Assembly: GCA_030544235.1 (NCBI GenBank)
Contig: CM060477.1
Location: forward strand, 21,039,934 to 21,103,933
Reading direction: 5' to 3'
Source of the DNA: Lepturacanthus savala
Lineage: Eukaryota > Chordata > Actinopteri > Scombriformes > Trichiuridae
DNA length: 64,000 nt
The position numbers and the translations under genes were made by a program. Each line of letters starts with the position of its first letter. Positions within the stretch are counted from its first letter, which is position 1. Positions 1-8,074 of this stretch are shown here, in pieces. The notes below the pieces were generated by a model that was not told the DNA's origin, did no database searches, and saw nothing but the letters and a program-made list of their open reading frames with translations.

Positions 1-19
1 TAGCTGGAGGCGATCGCTG
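1..19. other. Non-array sequence at left edge
   Basis: These 19 bases do not match the array at the corresponding phase (786-804); agreement is at chance level. From position 20 onward the match is perfect. This is either the flank of the array or an assembly junction. It is too short to identify. Confidence 0.7.
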
Positions 20-45
20 TCTTAGCCAAAAGGCCGAGAAGCGAT
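20..45 (-). pseudogene. RNU2: U2 snRNA 5' fragment at array edge
   Basis: Only U2 nt 1-26 are present; the other 162 nt are replaced by unrelated sequence at 19/20. The complete U2 promoter lies at 46-224, so transcription could start normally, but the RNA would lack the branch-site recognition sequence, the Sm site and stem-loops II to IV. It cannot be a functional U2. Confidence 0.9.
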
Positions 46-201
46 GAGCCCTTGCTGCCTGCTGCCCCGGGCCACCTCCCGTGCAGAGTTGTCACTTGTC
101 GTGGAGCACTCGCTTCAAAAACCGCTCCGTCAACAACCGAGATTTAGCAGCTCCGCCCCGGGTCTCTCCTCTGTGAGGCCACGCGTCTCGTCAAGGACAG
201 C

Positions 202-219
202 TCTTTTGCTTTTCACAAG
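202..219 (-). promoter_or_regulatory. Putative 3' box of U5
   Basis: About 5 nt after the U5 3' end the minus strand reads CTTGTGAAAAGCAAAAGA. It resembles the A-rich 3' box that directs Integrator cleavage of animal Pol II snRNA precursors. The U2 3' flank has a similar motif starting CTTGTG, which supports the call. The motif recurs every 785 bp. Copy 12 has a C-to-G change (+ strand) at 8849 inside it. Confidence 0.55.
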
Positions 220-224
220 TGCAC

Positions 225-343
225 GAGGCTCTGCCAAATTGCAGGGCCTGACAAAAATAGGTTTAACTCATGGGTGCTCCTCTCCACGGAAGTCTTTAGT
301 AAAAGGCGAAAGACTTGTACGTTATGAAGAGAAACCAGAGTAA
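225..343 (-). ncRNA. RNU5: U5 snRNA gene, copy 1
   Basis: U5 snRNA, the core RNA of the U5 and U4/U6.U5 snRNPs; loop I aligns the 5' and 3' exons in both steps of splicing. Visible features: loop I GCCUUUUAC at nt 37-45, identical to the near-universal loop and at the expected distance from the 5' end; its stem nt 28-35 with 47-54; a lower stem nt 12-18 with 59-65; a closing stem nt 3-6 pairing with a GAGU downstream; Sm site AUUUUUG at nt 86-92; and a 3' stem-loop at nt 96-117 with loop AAUUUG and one C/A mismatch. I placed nt 1 at 343 by matching the UACUCUGG start of other animal U5s. The first base would be U rather than the usual A, so the start may be off by a base or two. The 3' end (225) is set just past the terminal stem. 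The upstream spacer is type A. Confidence 0.95.
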
Positions 344-389
344 GCACAGCCCACTCCTCAACAGCAGCCAAAGTCCCCCGTCTTCCCAG

Positions 390-408
390 GAACCGTGTTC
401 ACGGTAAG
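390..408 (-). promoter_or_regulatory. PSE-like element of U5 promoter
   Basis: The minus strand reads CTTACCGTGAACACGGTTC at -65 to -47 from the proposed U5 start. This resembles vertebrate proximal sequence elements, whose core is close to YTYACCGTGAC, and sits at the expected distance. Such elements bind SNAPc. There is no TATA box, as expected for a Pol II snRNA gene. The core is changed only in copy 23 (17670). Copies 59, 61 and 82 carry a change outside the core (45924, 47493, 63977). Confidence 0.65.
392..405. repeat. Inverted repeat inside the U5 PSE
   Basis: ACCGTG and CACGGT are perfect inverted 6-bp arms separated by TT, so the PSE core also exists on the other strand, offset by a few bases. 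It is repeated in nearly every unit. The changes in copies 23, 59, 61 and 82 break the symmetry. Confidence 0.8.
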
Positions 409-562
409 CCTCCTTCGCCTTGCTGCATATCCGGTGCCAGTCCACGCCCATTTCCCCCTTTTCCCAGGTTCGATATGGACCTACTGCGATAGGGCGTTGT
501 CATGTTTGTCTTCCAGTCAAAGGCAAAACTCACTTTGGGTCGTTACATGGTGTGCTTTTACA

Positions 563-567
563 CCAAT
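563..567 (+). promoter_or_regulatory. CCAAT motif in possible U5 distal region
   Basis: CCAAT on the + strand (ATTGG toward U5) lies about 220 bp upstream of the U5 start, where a distal sequence element would sit, but also 76 bp past the U2 3' end. A five-base match is weak evidence. Confidence 0.25.
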
Positions 568-608
568 CACCATAGCAGCTGTAACAAAGTCGTCTGACGC
601 AGTTGTCG

Positions 609-632
609 CTTTGTTTTTTCATATTCCACAAG
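609..632 (-). promoter_or_regulatory. Putative 3' box of U2
   Basis: Ten nt after the U2 3' end the minus strand has CTTGTGGAAT followed by ATGAAAAAACAAAG. It shares the CTTGTG start and the AAAA-CAAA-type core with the motif after U5, and its distance suits a 3' box. It does not fit the vertebrate GTTT-AAA consensus closely. Confidence 0.5.
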
Positions 633-642
633 GCAAAGAGAA

Positions 643-830
643 GGGTGCACCTTTCCCAGCGGCACTGCAATACCGGGCCGATGCGTGGAGTGGACGGGGC
701 AAGCCCCTTTCTCAGCTCCAGGTACTAAAAATCCGTTTAATATGGAGTCCCCTTATAGAGGACGTATCAGATATTAAACTGATAAGAACAGATACTACAC
801 TTGATCTTAGCCAAAAGGCCGAGAAGCGAT
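643..830 (-). ncRNA. RNU2: U2 snRNA gene, copy 1
   Basis: U2 snRNA, core of the U2 snRNP, which pairs with the intron branch site and then with U6 in the active site. The 188-nt length equals the usual animal length. Visible features: the invariant 5' end AUCGCUUCUCGG; stem I around loop UUUU (nt 15-18); branch-site recognition sequence GUAGUA at nt 33-38; stem IIa nt 48-52 with 61-65; stem IIb nt 68-73 with 79-84 and loop UAUAA; Sm site AUUUUUA at nt 99-105; stem III GGGG/CCCC at nt 124-127 and 132-135 with loop CUUG; stem-loop IV nt 154-176 with loop AUUGCAGUGCC, the U2A'/U2B'' site; and a GGUGCACCC 3' end. Nt 1-76 match human U2 as I recall it; the rest is diverged but folds the same way. 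This copy has A at nt 179. Confidence 0.98.
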
Positions 831-872
831 GAGCCCTTGCTGCCTGCTGCCCCGGGCCACCTCCCGTGCAGA

Positions 873-891
873 GTTGTCACTTGTCGTGGAG
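873..891 (-). promoter_or_regulatory. Weak PSE-like element of U2 promoter
   Basis: The minus strand reads CTCCACGACAAGTGACAAC at -61 to -43. The position suits a PSE, but it agrees with the U5 element at only about 6 of 14 core positions. It is called mainly by position. Confidence 0.35.
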
Positions 892-937
892 CACTCGCTT
901 CAAAAACCGCTCCGTCAACAACCGAGATTTAGCAGCT

Positions 938-944
938 CCGCCCC
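938..944 (-). promoter_or_regulatory. GC box in U2 promoter
   Basis: GGGGCGG on the minus strand at -108 to -114 of U2, a match to the Sp1-type GC box. One C of the run is missing in the three 784-bp units, leaving GGGCGG, so the core is kept. Confidence 0.5.
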
Positions 945-1009
945 GGGTCTCTCCTCTGTGAGGCCACGCGTCTCGTCAAGGACAGCTCTTTTGCTTTTCA
1001 CAAGTGCAC

Positions 1010-1128
1010 GAGGCTCTGCCAAATTGCAGGGCCTGACAAAAATAGGTTTAACTCATGGGTGCTCCTCTCCACGGAAGTCTTTAGTAAAAGGCGAAAGACT
1101 TGTACGTTATGAAGAGAAACCAGAGTAA
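1010..1128 (-). ncRNA. RNU5: U5 snRNA gene, copy 2
   Basis: Consensus RNA. Upstream spacer type B. Confidence 0.95.
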
Positions 1129-1427
1129 GCACAGCCCACTCCTCAACAGCAGCCAAAGTCCCCCGTCTTCCCAGGAACCGTGTTCACGGTAAGCCTCCTT
1201 CGCCTTGCTGCATATCCGGTGCCAGTCCACGCCCATTTCCCCCTTTTCCCAGGTTCGATATGGACCTACTGCGATAGGGCGTTGTCATCTTTGTCTTCCA
1301 GTCAAAGGCAAAACTCACTTTGGGTCGTTACATGGTGTGCTTTTACACCAATCACCATAGCAGCTGTAACAAAGTCGTCTGACGCAGTTGTCGCTTTGTT
1401 TTTTCATATTCCACAAGGCAAAGAGAA

Positions 1428-1615
1428 GGGTGCACCTTTCCCAGCGGCACTGCAATACCGGGCCGATGCGTGGAGTGGACGGGGCAAGCCCCTTTCTCAG
1501 CTCCAGGTACTAAAAATCCGTTTAATATGGAGTCCCCTTATAGAGGACGTATCAGATATTAAACTGATAAGAACAGATACTACACTTGATCTTAGCCAAA
1601 AGGCCGAGAAGCGAT
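1428..1615 (-). ncRNA. RNU2: U2 snRNA gene, copy 2
   Basis: A at nt 179; otherwise consensus. Confidence 0.98.
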
Positions 1616-1794
1616 GAGCCCTTGCTGCCTGCTGCCCCGGGCCACCTCCCGTGCAGAGTTGTCACTTGTCGTGGAGCACTCGCTTCAAAAACCGCTCCGT
1701 CAACAACCGAGATTTAGCAGCTCCGCCCCGGGTCTCTCCTCTGTGAGGCCACGCGTCTCGTCAAGGACAGCTCTTTTGCTTTTCACAAGTGCAC

Positions 1795-1913
1795 GAGGCT
1801 CTGCCAAATTGCAGGGCCTGACAAAAATAGGTTTAACTCATGGGTGCTCCTCTCCACGGAAGTCTTTAGTAAAAGGCGAAAGACTTGTACGTTATGAAGA
1901 GAAACCAGAGTAA
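1795..1913 (-). ncRNA. RNU5: U5 snRNA gene, copy 3
   Basis: Consensus RNA. Upstream spacer type C. Confidence 0.95.
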
Positions 1914-2212
1914 GCACAGCCCACTCCTCAACAGCAGCCAAAGTCCCCCGTCTTCCCAGGAACCGTGTTCACGGTAAGCCTCCTTCGCCTTGCTGCATAT
2001 CCGGTGCCAGTCCACGCCCATTTCCCCTTTTTCCCAGGTTCGATATGGACCTACTGCGATAGGGCGTTGTCATGTTTGTCTTCCAGTCAAAGGCAAAACT
2101 CACTTTGGGTCGTTACATGGTGTGCTTTTACACCAATCACCATAGCAGCTGTAACAAAGTCGTCTGACGCAGTTGTCGCTTTGTTTTTTCATATTCCACA
2201 AGGCAAAGAGAA

Positions 2213-2400
2213 GGGTGCACCGTTCCCAGCGGCACTGCAATACCGGGCCGATGCGTGGAGTGGACGGGGCAAGCCCCTTTCTCAGCTCCAGGTACTAAAA
2301 ATCCGTTTAATATGGAGTCCCCTTATAGAGGACGTATCAGATATTAAACTGATAAGAACAGATACTACACTTGATCTTAGCCAAAAGGCCGAGAAGCGAT
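2213..2400 (-). ncRNA. RNU2: U2 snRNA gene, copy 3
   Basis: C at nt 179. Promoter has a private C-to-T (+ strand) at 2482, position -82. Confidence 0.98.
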
Positions 2401-2579
2401 GAGCCCTTGCTGCCTGCTGCCCCGGGCCACCTCCCGTGCAGAGTTGTCACTTGTCGTGGAGCACTCGCTTCAAAAACCGCTTCGTCAACAACCGAGATTT
2501 AGCAGCTCCGCCCCGGGTCTCTCCTCTGTGAGGCCACGCGTCTCGTCAAGGACAGCTCTTTTGCTTTTCACAAGTGCAC

Positions 2580-2698
2580 GAGGCTCTGCCAAATTGCAGG
2601 GCCTGACAAAAATAGGTTTAACTCATGGGTGCTCCTCTCCACGGAAGTCTTTAGTAAAAGGCGAAAGACTTGTACGTTATGAAGAGAAACCAGAGTAA
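2580..2698 (-). ncRNA. RNU5: U5 snRNA gene, copy 4
   Basis: Consensus RNA. Upstream spacer type B. First member of a three-unit block copied nine units later. Confidence 0.95.
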
Positions 2699-2997
2699 GC
2701 ACAGCCCACTCCTCAACAGCAGCCAAAGTCCCCCGTCTTCCCAGGAACCGTGTTCACGGTAAGCCTCCTTCGCCTTGCTGCATATCCGGTGCCAGTCCAC
2801 GCCCATTTCCCCCTTTTCCCAGGTTCGATATGGACCTACTGCGATAGGGCGTTGTCATCTTTGTCTTCCAGTCAAAGGCAAAACTCACTTTGGGTCGTTA
2901 CATGGTGTGCTTTTACACCAATCACCATAGCAGCTGTAACAAAGTCGTCTGACGCAGTTGTCGCTTTGTTTTTTCATATTCCACAAGGCAAAGAGAA

Positions 2998-3185
2998 GGG
3001 TGCACCTTTCCCAGCGGCACTGCAATACCGGGCCGATGCGTGGAGTGGACGGGGCAAGCCCCTTTCTCAGCTCCAGGTACTAAAAATCCGTTTAATATGG
3101 AGTCCCCTTATAGAGGACGTATCAGATATTAAACTGATAAGAACAGATACTACACTTGATCTTAGCCAAAAGGCCGAGAAGCGAT
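2998..3185 (-). ncRNA. RNU2: U2 snRNA gene, copy 4
   Basis: A at nt 179; otherwise consensus. Confidence 0.98.
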
Positions 3186-3364
3186 GAGCCCTTGCTGCCT
3201 GCTGCCCCGGGCCACCTCCCGTGCAGAGTTGTCACTTGTCGTGGAGCACTCGCTTCAAAAACCGCTCCGTCAACAACCGAGATTTAGCAGCTCCGCCCCG
3301 GGTCTCTCCTCTGTGAGGCCACGCGTCTCGTCAAGGACAGCTCTTTTGCTTTTCACAAGTGCAC

Positions 3365-3483
3365 GAGGCTCTGCCAAATTGCAGGGCCTGACAAAAATAG
3401 GTTTAACTCATGGGTGCTCCTCTCCACGGAAGTCTTTAGTAAAAGGCGAAAGACTTGTACGTTATGAAGAGAAACCAGAGTAA
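3365..3483 (-). ncRNA. RNU5: U5 snRNA gene, copy 5
   Basis: Consensus RNA. Upstream spacer type C with a G-to-T at 3636, shared only with copy 14. Confidence 0.95.
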
Positions 3484-3782
3484 GCACAGCCCACTCCTCA
3501 ACAGCAGCCAAAGTCCCCCGTCTTCCCAGGAACCGTGTTCACGGTAAGCCTCCTTCGCCTTGCTGCATATCCGGTGCCAGTCCACGCCCATTTCCCCTTT
3601 TTCCCAGGTTCGATATGGACCTACTGCGATAGGGCTTTGTCATGTTTGTCTTCCAGTCAAAGGCAAAACTCACTTTGGGTCGTTACATGGTGTGCTTTTA
3701 CACCAATCACCATAGCAGCTGTAACAAAGTCGTCTGACGCAGTTGTCGCTTTGTTTTTTCATATTCCACAAGGCAAAGAGAA

Positions 3783-3970
3783 GGGTGCACCGTTCCCAGC
3801 GGCACTGCAATACCGGGCCGATGCGTGGAGTGGACGGGGCAAGCCCCTTTCTCAGCTCCAGGTACTAAAAATCCGTTTAATATGGAGTCCCCTTATAGAG
3901 GACGTATCAGATATTAAACTGATAAGAACAGATACTACACTTGATCTTAGCCAAAAGGCCGAGAAGCGAT
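3783..3970 (-). ncRNA. RNU2: U2 snRNA gene, copy 5
   Basis: C at nt 179. Promoter has G-to-A (+ strand) at 4064, position -94, a marker shared by five units. Confidence 0.98.
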
Positions 3971-4149
3971 GAGCCCTTGCTGCCTGCTGCCCCGGGCCAC
4001 CTCCCGTGCAGAGTTGTCACTTGTCGTGGAGCACTCGCTTCAAAAACCGCTCCGTCAACAACCAAGATTTAGCAGCTCCGCCCCGGGTCTCTCCTCTGTG
4101 AGGCCACGCGTCTCGTCAAGGACAGCTCTTTTGCTTTTCACAAGTGCAC

Positions 4150-4268
4150 GAGGCTCTGCCAAATTGCAGGGCCTGACAAAAATAGGTTTAACTCATGGGT
4201 GCTCCTCTCCACGGAAGTCTTTAGTAAAAGGCGAAAGACTTGTACGTTATGAAGAGAAACCAGAGTAA
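4150..4268 (-). ncRNA. RNU5: U5 snRNA gene, copy 6
   Basis: Consensus RNA. Upstream spacer type A. Confidence 0.95.
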
Positions 4269-4567
4269 GCACAGCCCACTCCTCAACAGCAGCCAAAGTC
4301 CCCCGTCTTCCCAGGAACCGTGTTCACGGTAAGCCTCCTTCGCCTTGCTGCATATCCGGTGCCAGTCCACGCCCATTTCCCCCTTTTCCCAGGTTCGATA
4401 TGGACCTACTGCGATAGGGCGTTGTCATGTTTGTCTTCCAGTCAAAGGCAAAACTCACTTTGGGTCGTTACATGGTGTGCTTTTACACCAATCACCATAG
4501 CAGCTGTAACAAAGTCGTCTGACGCAGTTGTCGCTTTGTTTTTTCATATTCCACAAGGCAAAGAGAA

Positions 4568-4755
4568 GGGTGCACCGTTCCCAGCGGCACTGCAATACCG
4601 GGCCGATGCGTGGAGTGGACGGGGCAAGCCCCTTTCTCAGCTCCAGGTACTAAAAATCCGTTTAATATGGAGTCCCCTTATAGAGGACGTATCAGATATT
4701 AAACTGATAAGAACAGATACTACACTTGATCTTAGCCAAAAGGCCGAGAAGCGAT
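4568..4755 (-). ncRNA. RNU2: U2 snRNA gene, copy 6
   Basis: C at nt 179; otherwise consensus. Confidence 0.98.
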
Positions 4756-4934
4756 GAGCCCTTGCTGCCTGCTGCCCCGGGCCACCTCCCGTGCAGAGTT
4801 GTCACTTGTCGTGGAGCACTCGCTTCAAAAACCGCTCCGTCAACAACCGAGATTTAGCAGCTCCGCCCCGGGTCTCTCCTCTGTGAGGCCACGCGTCTCG
4901 TCAAGGACAGCTCTTTTGCTTTTCACAAGTGCAC

Positions 4935-5053
4935 GAGGCTCTGCCAAATTGCAGGGCCTGACAAAAATAGGTTTAACTCATGGGTGCTCCTCTCCACGGA
5001 AGTCTTTAGTAAAAGGCGAAAGACTTGTACGTTATGAAGAGAAACCAGAGTAA
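4935..5053 (-). ncRNA. RNU5: U5 snRNA gene, copy 7
   Basis: Consensus RNA. Upstream spacer type B. Confidence 0.95.
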
Positions 5054-5352
5054 GCACAGCCCACTCCTCAACAGCAGCCAAAGTCCCCCGTCTTCCCAGG
5101 AACCGTGTTCACGGTAAGCCTCCTTCGCCTTGCTGCATATCCGGTGCCAGTCCACGCCCATTTCCCCCTTTTCCCAGGTTCGATATGGACCTACTGCGAT
5201 AGGGCGTTGTCATCTTTGTCTTCCAGTCAAAGGCAAAACTCACTTTGGGTCGTTACATGGTGTGCTTTTACACCAATCACCATAGCAGCTGTAACAAAGT
5301 CGTCTGACGCAGTTGTCGCTTTGTTTTTTCATATTCCACAAGGCAAAGAGAA

Positions 5353-5540
5353 GGGTGCACCGTTCCCAGCGGCACTGCAATACCGGGCCGATGCGTGGAG
5401 TGGACGGGGCAAGCCCCTTTCTCAGCTCCAGGTACTAAAAATCCGTTTAATATGGAGTCCCCTTATAGAGGACGTATCAGATATTAAACTTATAAGAACA
5501 GATACTACACTTGATCTTAGCCAAAAGGCCGAGAAGCGAT
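5353..5540 (-). ncRNA. RNU2: U2 snRNA gene, copy 7, stem IIa variant
   Basis: Private C50-to-A change (T at 5491 on +). C50 pairs with G63 in stem IIa, so the stem is broken in this copy. C at nt 179. Possibly a hypomorphic or dead copy. Confidence 0.95.
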
Positions 5541-5719
5541 GAGCCCTTGCTGCCTGCTGCCCCGGGCCACCTCCCGTGCAGAGTTGTCACTTGTCGTGGA
5601 GCACTCGCTTCAAAAACCGCTCCGTCAACAACCGAGATTTAGCAGCTCCGCCCCGGGTCTCTCCTCTGTGAGGCCACGCGTCTCGTCAAGGACAGCTCTT
5701 TTGCTTTTCACAAGTGCAC

Positions 5720-5838
5720 GAGGCTCTGCCAAATTGCAGGGCCTGACAAAAATAGGTTTAACTCATGGGTGCTCCTCTCCACGGAAGTCTTTAGTAAAAG
5801 GCGAAAGACTTGTACGTTATGAAGAGAAACCAGAGTAA
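5720..5838 (-). ncRNA. RNU5: U5 snRNA gene, copy 8
   Basis: Consensus RNA. Upstream spacer type A. Confidence 0.95.
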
Positions 5839-6137
5839 GCACAGCCCACTCCTCAACAGCAGCCAAAGTCCCCCGTCTTCCCAGGAACCGTGTTCACGGT
5901 AAGCCTCCTTCGCCTTGCTGCATATCCGGTGCCAGTCCACGCCCATTTCCCCCTTTTCCCAGGTTCGATATGGACCTACTGCGATAGGGCGTTGTCATGT
6001 TTGTCTTCCAGTCAAAGGCAAAACTCACTTTGGGTCGTTACATGGTGTGCTTTTACACCAATCACCATAGCAGCTGTAACAAAGTCGTCTGACGCAGTTG
6101 TCGCTTTGTTTTTTCATATTCCACAAGGCAAAGAGAA

Positions 6138-6325
6138 GGGTGCACCTTTCCCAGCGGCACTGCAATACCGGGCCGATGCGTGGAGTGGACGGGGCAAGCC
6201 CCTTTCTCAGCTCCAGGTACTAAAAATCCGTTTAATATGGAGTCCCCTTATAGAGGACGTATCAGATATTAAACTGATAAGAACAGATACTACACTTGAT
6301 CTTAGCCAAAAGGCCGAGAAGCGAT
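6138..6325 (-). ncRNA. RNU2: U2 snRNA gene, copy 8
   Basis: A at nt 179; otherwise consensus. Confidence 0.98.
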
Positions 6326-6504
6326 GAGCCCTTGCTGCCTGCTGCCCCGGGCCACCTCCCGTGCAGAGTTGTCACTTGTCGTGGAGCACTCGCTTCAAAA
6401 ACCGCTCCGTCAACAACCGAGATTTAGCAGCTCCGCCCCGGGTCTCTCCTCTGTGAGGCCACGCGTCTCGTCAAGGACAGCTCTTTTGCTTTTCACAAGT
6501 GCAC

Positions 6505-6623
6505 GAGGCTCTGCCAAATTGCAGGGCCTGACAAAAATAGGTTTAACTCATGGGTGCTCCTCTCCACGGAAGTCTTTAGTAAAAGGCGAAAGACTTGTAC
6601 GTTATGAAGAGAAACCAGAGTAA
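6505..6623 (-). ncRNA. RNU5: U5 snRNA gene, copy 9
   Basis: Consensus RNA. Upstream spacer type B. Confidence 0.95.
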
Positions 6624-6922
6624 GCACAGCCCACTCCTCAACAGCAGCCAAAGTCCCCCGTCTTCCCAGGAACCGTGTTCACGGTAAGCCTCCTTCGCCT
6701 TGCTGCATATCCGGTGCCAGTCCACGCCCATTTCCCCCTTTTCCCAGGTTCGATATGGACCTACTGCGATAGGGCGTTGTCATCTTTGTCTTCCAGTCAA
6801 AGGCAAAACTCACTTTGGGTCGTTACATGGTGTGCTTTTACACCAATCACCATAGCAGCTGTAACAAAGTCGTCTGACGCAGTTGTCGCTTTGTTTTTTC
6901 ATATTCCACAAGGCAAAGAGAA

Positions 6923-7110
6923 GGGTGCACCTTTCCCAGCGGCACTGCAATACCGGGCCGATGCGTGGAGTGGACGGGGCAAGCCCCTTTCTCAGCTCCA
7001 GGTACTAAAAATCCGTTTAATATGGAGTCCCCTTATAGAGGACGTATCAGATATTAAACTGATAAGAACAGATACTACACTTGATCTTAGCCAAAAGGCC
7101 GAGAAGCGAT
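6923..7110 (-). ncRNA. RNU2: U2 snRNA gene, copy 9
   Basis: A at nt 179; otherwise consensus. Confidence 0.98.
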
Positions 7111-7289
7111 GAGCCCTTGCTGCCTGCTGCCCCGGGCCACCTCCCGTGCAGAGTTGTCACTTGTCGTGGAGCACTCGCTTCAAAAACCGCTCCGTCAACA
7201 ACCGAGATTTAGCAGCTCCGCCCCGGGTCTCTCCTCTGTGAGGCCACGCGTCTCGTCAAGGACAGCTCTTTTGCTTTTCACAAGTGCAC

Positions 7290-7408
7290 GAGGCTCTGCC
7301 AAATTGCAGGGCCTGACAAAAATAGGTTTAACTCATGGGTGCTCCTCTCCACGGAAGTCTTTAGTAAAAGGCGAAAGACTTGTACGTTATGAAGAGAAAC
7401 CAGAGTAA
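7290..7408 (-). ncRNA. RNU5: U5 snRNA gene, copy 10
   Basis: Consensus RNA. Upstream spacer type C. Confidence 0.95.
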
Positions 7409-7707
7409 GCACAGCCCACTCCTCAACAGCAGCCAAAGTCCCCCGTCTTCCCAGGAACCGTGTTCACGGTAAGCCTCCTTCGCCTTGCTGCATATCCGGT
7501 GCCAGTCCACGCCCATTTCCCCTTTTTCCCAGGTTCGATATGGACCTACTGCGATAGGGCGTTGTCATGTTTGTCTTCCAGTCAAAGGCAAAACTCACTT
7601 TGGGTCGTTACATGGTGTGCTTTTACACCAATCACCATAGCAGCTGTAACAAAGTCGTCTGACGCAGTTGTCGCTTTGTTTTTTCATATTCCACAAGGCA
7701 AAGAGAA

Positions 7708-7895
7708 GGGTGCACCGTTCCCAGCGGCACTGCAATACCGGGCCGATGCGTGGAGTGGACGGGGCAAGCCCCTTTCTCAGCTCCAGGTACTAAAAATCCG
7801 TTTAATATGGAGTCCCCTTATAGAGGACGTATCAGATATTAAACTGATAAGAACAGATACTACACTTGATCTTAGCCAAAAGGCCGAGAAGCGAT
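7708..7895 (-). ncRNA. RNU2: U2 snRNA gene, copy 10
   Basis: C at nt 179; otherwise consensus. Confidence 0.98.
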
Positions 7896-8074
7896 GAGCC
7901 CTTGCTGCCTGCTGCCCCGGGCCACCTCCCGTGCAGAGTTGTCACTTGTCGTGGAGCACTCGCTTCAAAAACCGCTCCGTCAACAACCGAGATTTAGCAG
8001 CTCCGCCCCGGGTCTCTCCTCTGTGAGGCCACGCGTCTCGTCAAGGACAGCTCTTTTGCTTTTCACAAGTGCAC

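Larger units (their letters stand above)
344..642 (-). promoter_or_regulatory. 299-bp spacer: U5 promoter and U2 3' flank
   Basis: The spacer between U2 and the downstream U5, repeated in each unit. It holds the U5 PSE-like element and an inverted repeat near its left end, a CCAAT motif near -220 of U5, and the U2 3' box at its right end. The middle (about 410-560) has no element I recognise: no octamer, no TATA box, no tRNA, 5S, U1, U4 or U6 gene. The type-defining bases are at 458 and 504. Confidence 0.75.
831..1009 (-). promoter_or_regulatory. 179-bp spacer: U2 promoter and U5 3' flank
   Basis: All sequence between a U5 3' end and the next U2 start. It contains the U2 PSE-like element, a GC box and the U5 3' box, with no TATA box or octamer. 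It is too short for a distal element at the usual -200 to -250, which would fall inside the upstream U5 gene. Confidence 0.75.

Noticed and set aside
44..343. A 99-aa open reading frame repeated in every unit on the + strand
   Set aside because: It lies antisense to U5 and the U2 promoter. It persists because the RNA gene is conserved, has no recognisable domain, and is lost in three units by a one-base deletion with no other decay.
469..480. tRNA B-box-like GGTTCGATATGG on the + strand
   Set aside because: There is no A box at the right distance and no cloverleaf; the match to the B box is partial.
344..642. A third snRNA or 5S rRNA gene in the longer spacer
   Set aside because: I looked for U1, U4, U6 and 5S signature motifs on both strands and found none.
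395..832. A 145-aa open reading frame repeated in every unit on the + strand
   Set aside because: It is antisense to U2 across its second half and to the U5 promoter in the first half. Its C-terminal part is the translation of the U2 complement. The amino-acid changes follow spacer SNPs, not codon constraint.
891..910. Resemblance to the U6 start (GCACTCGCTTC)
   Set aside because: The likeness ends after about ten bases; there is no U6 ACAGAG motif, no downstream T-run and no U6 body.
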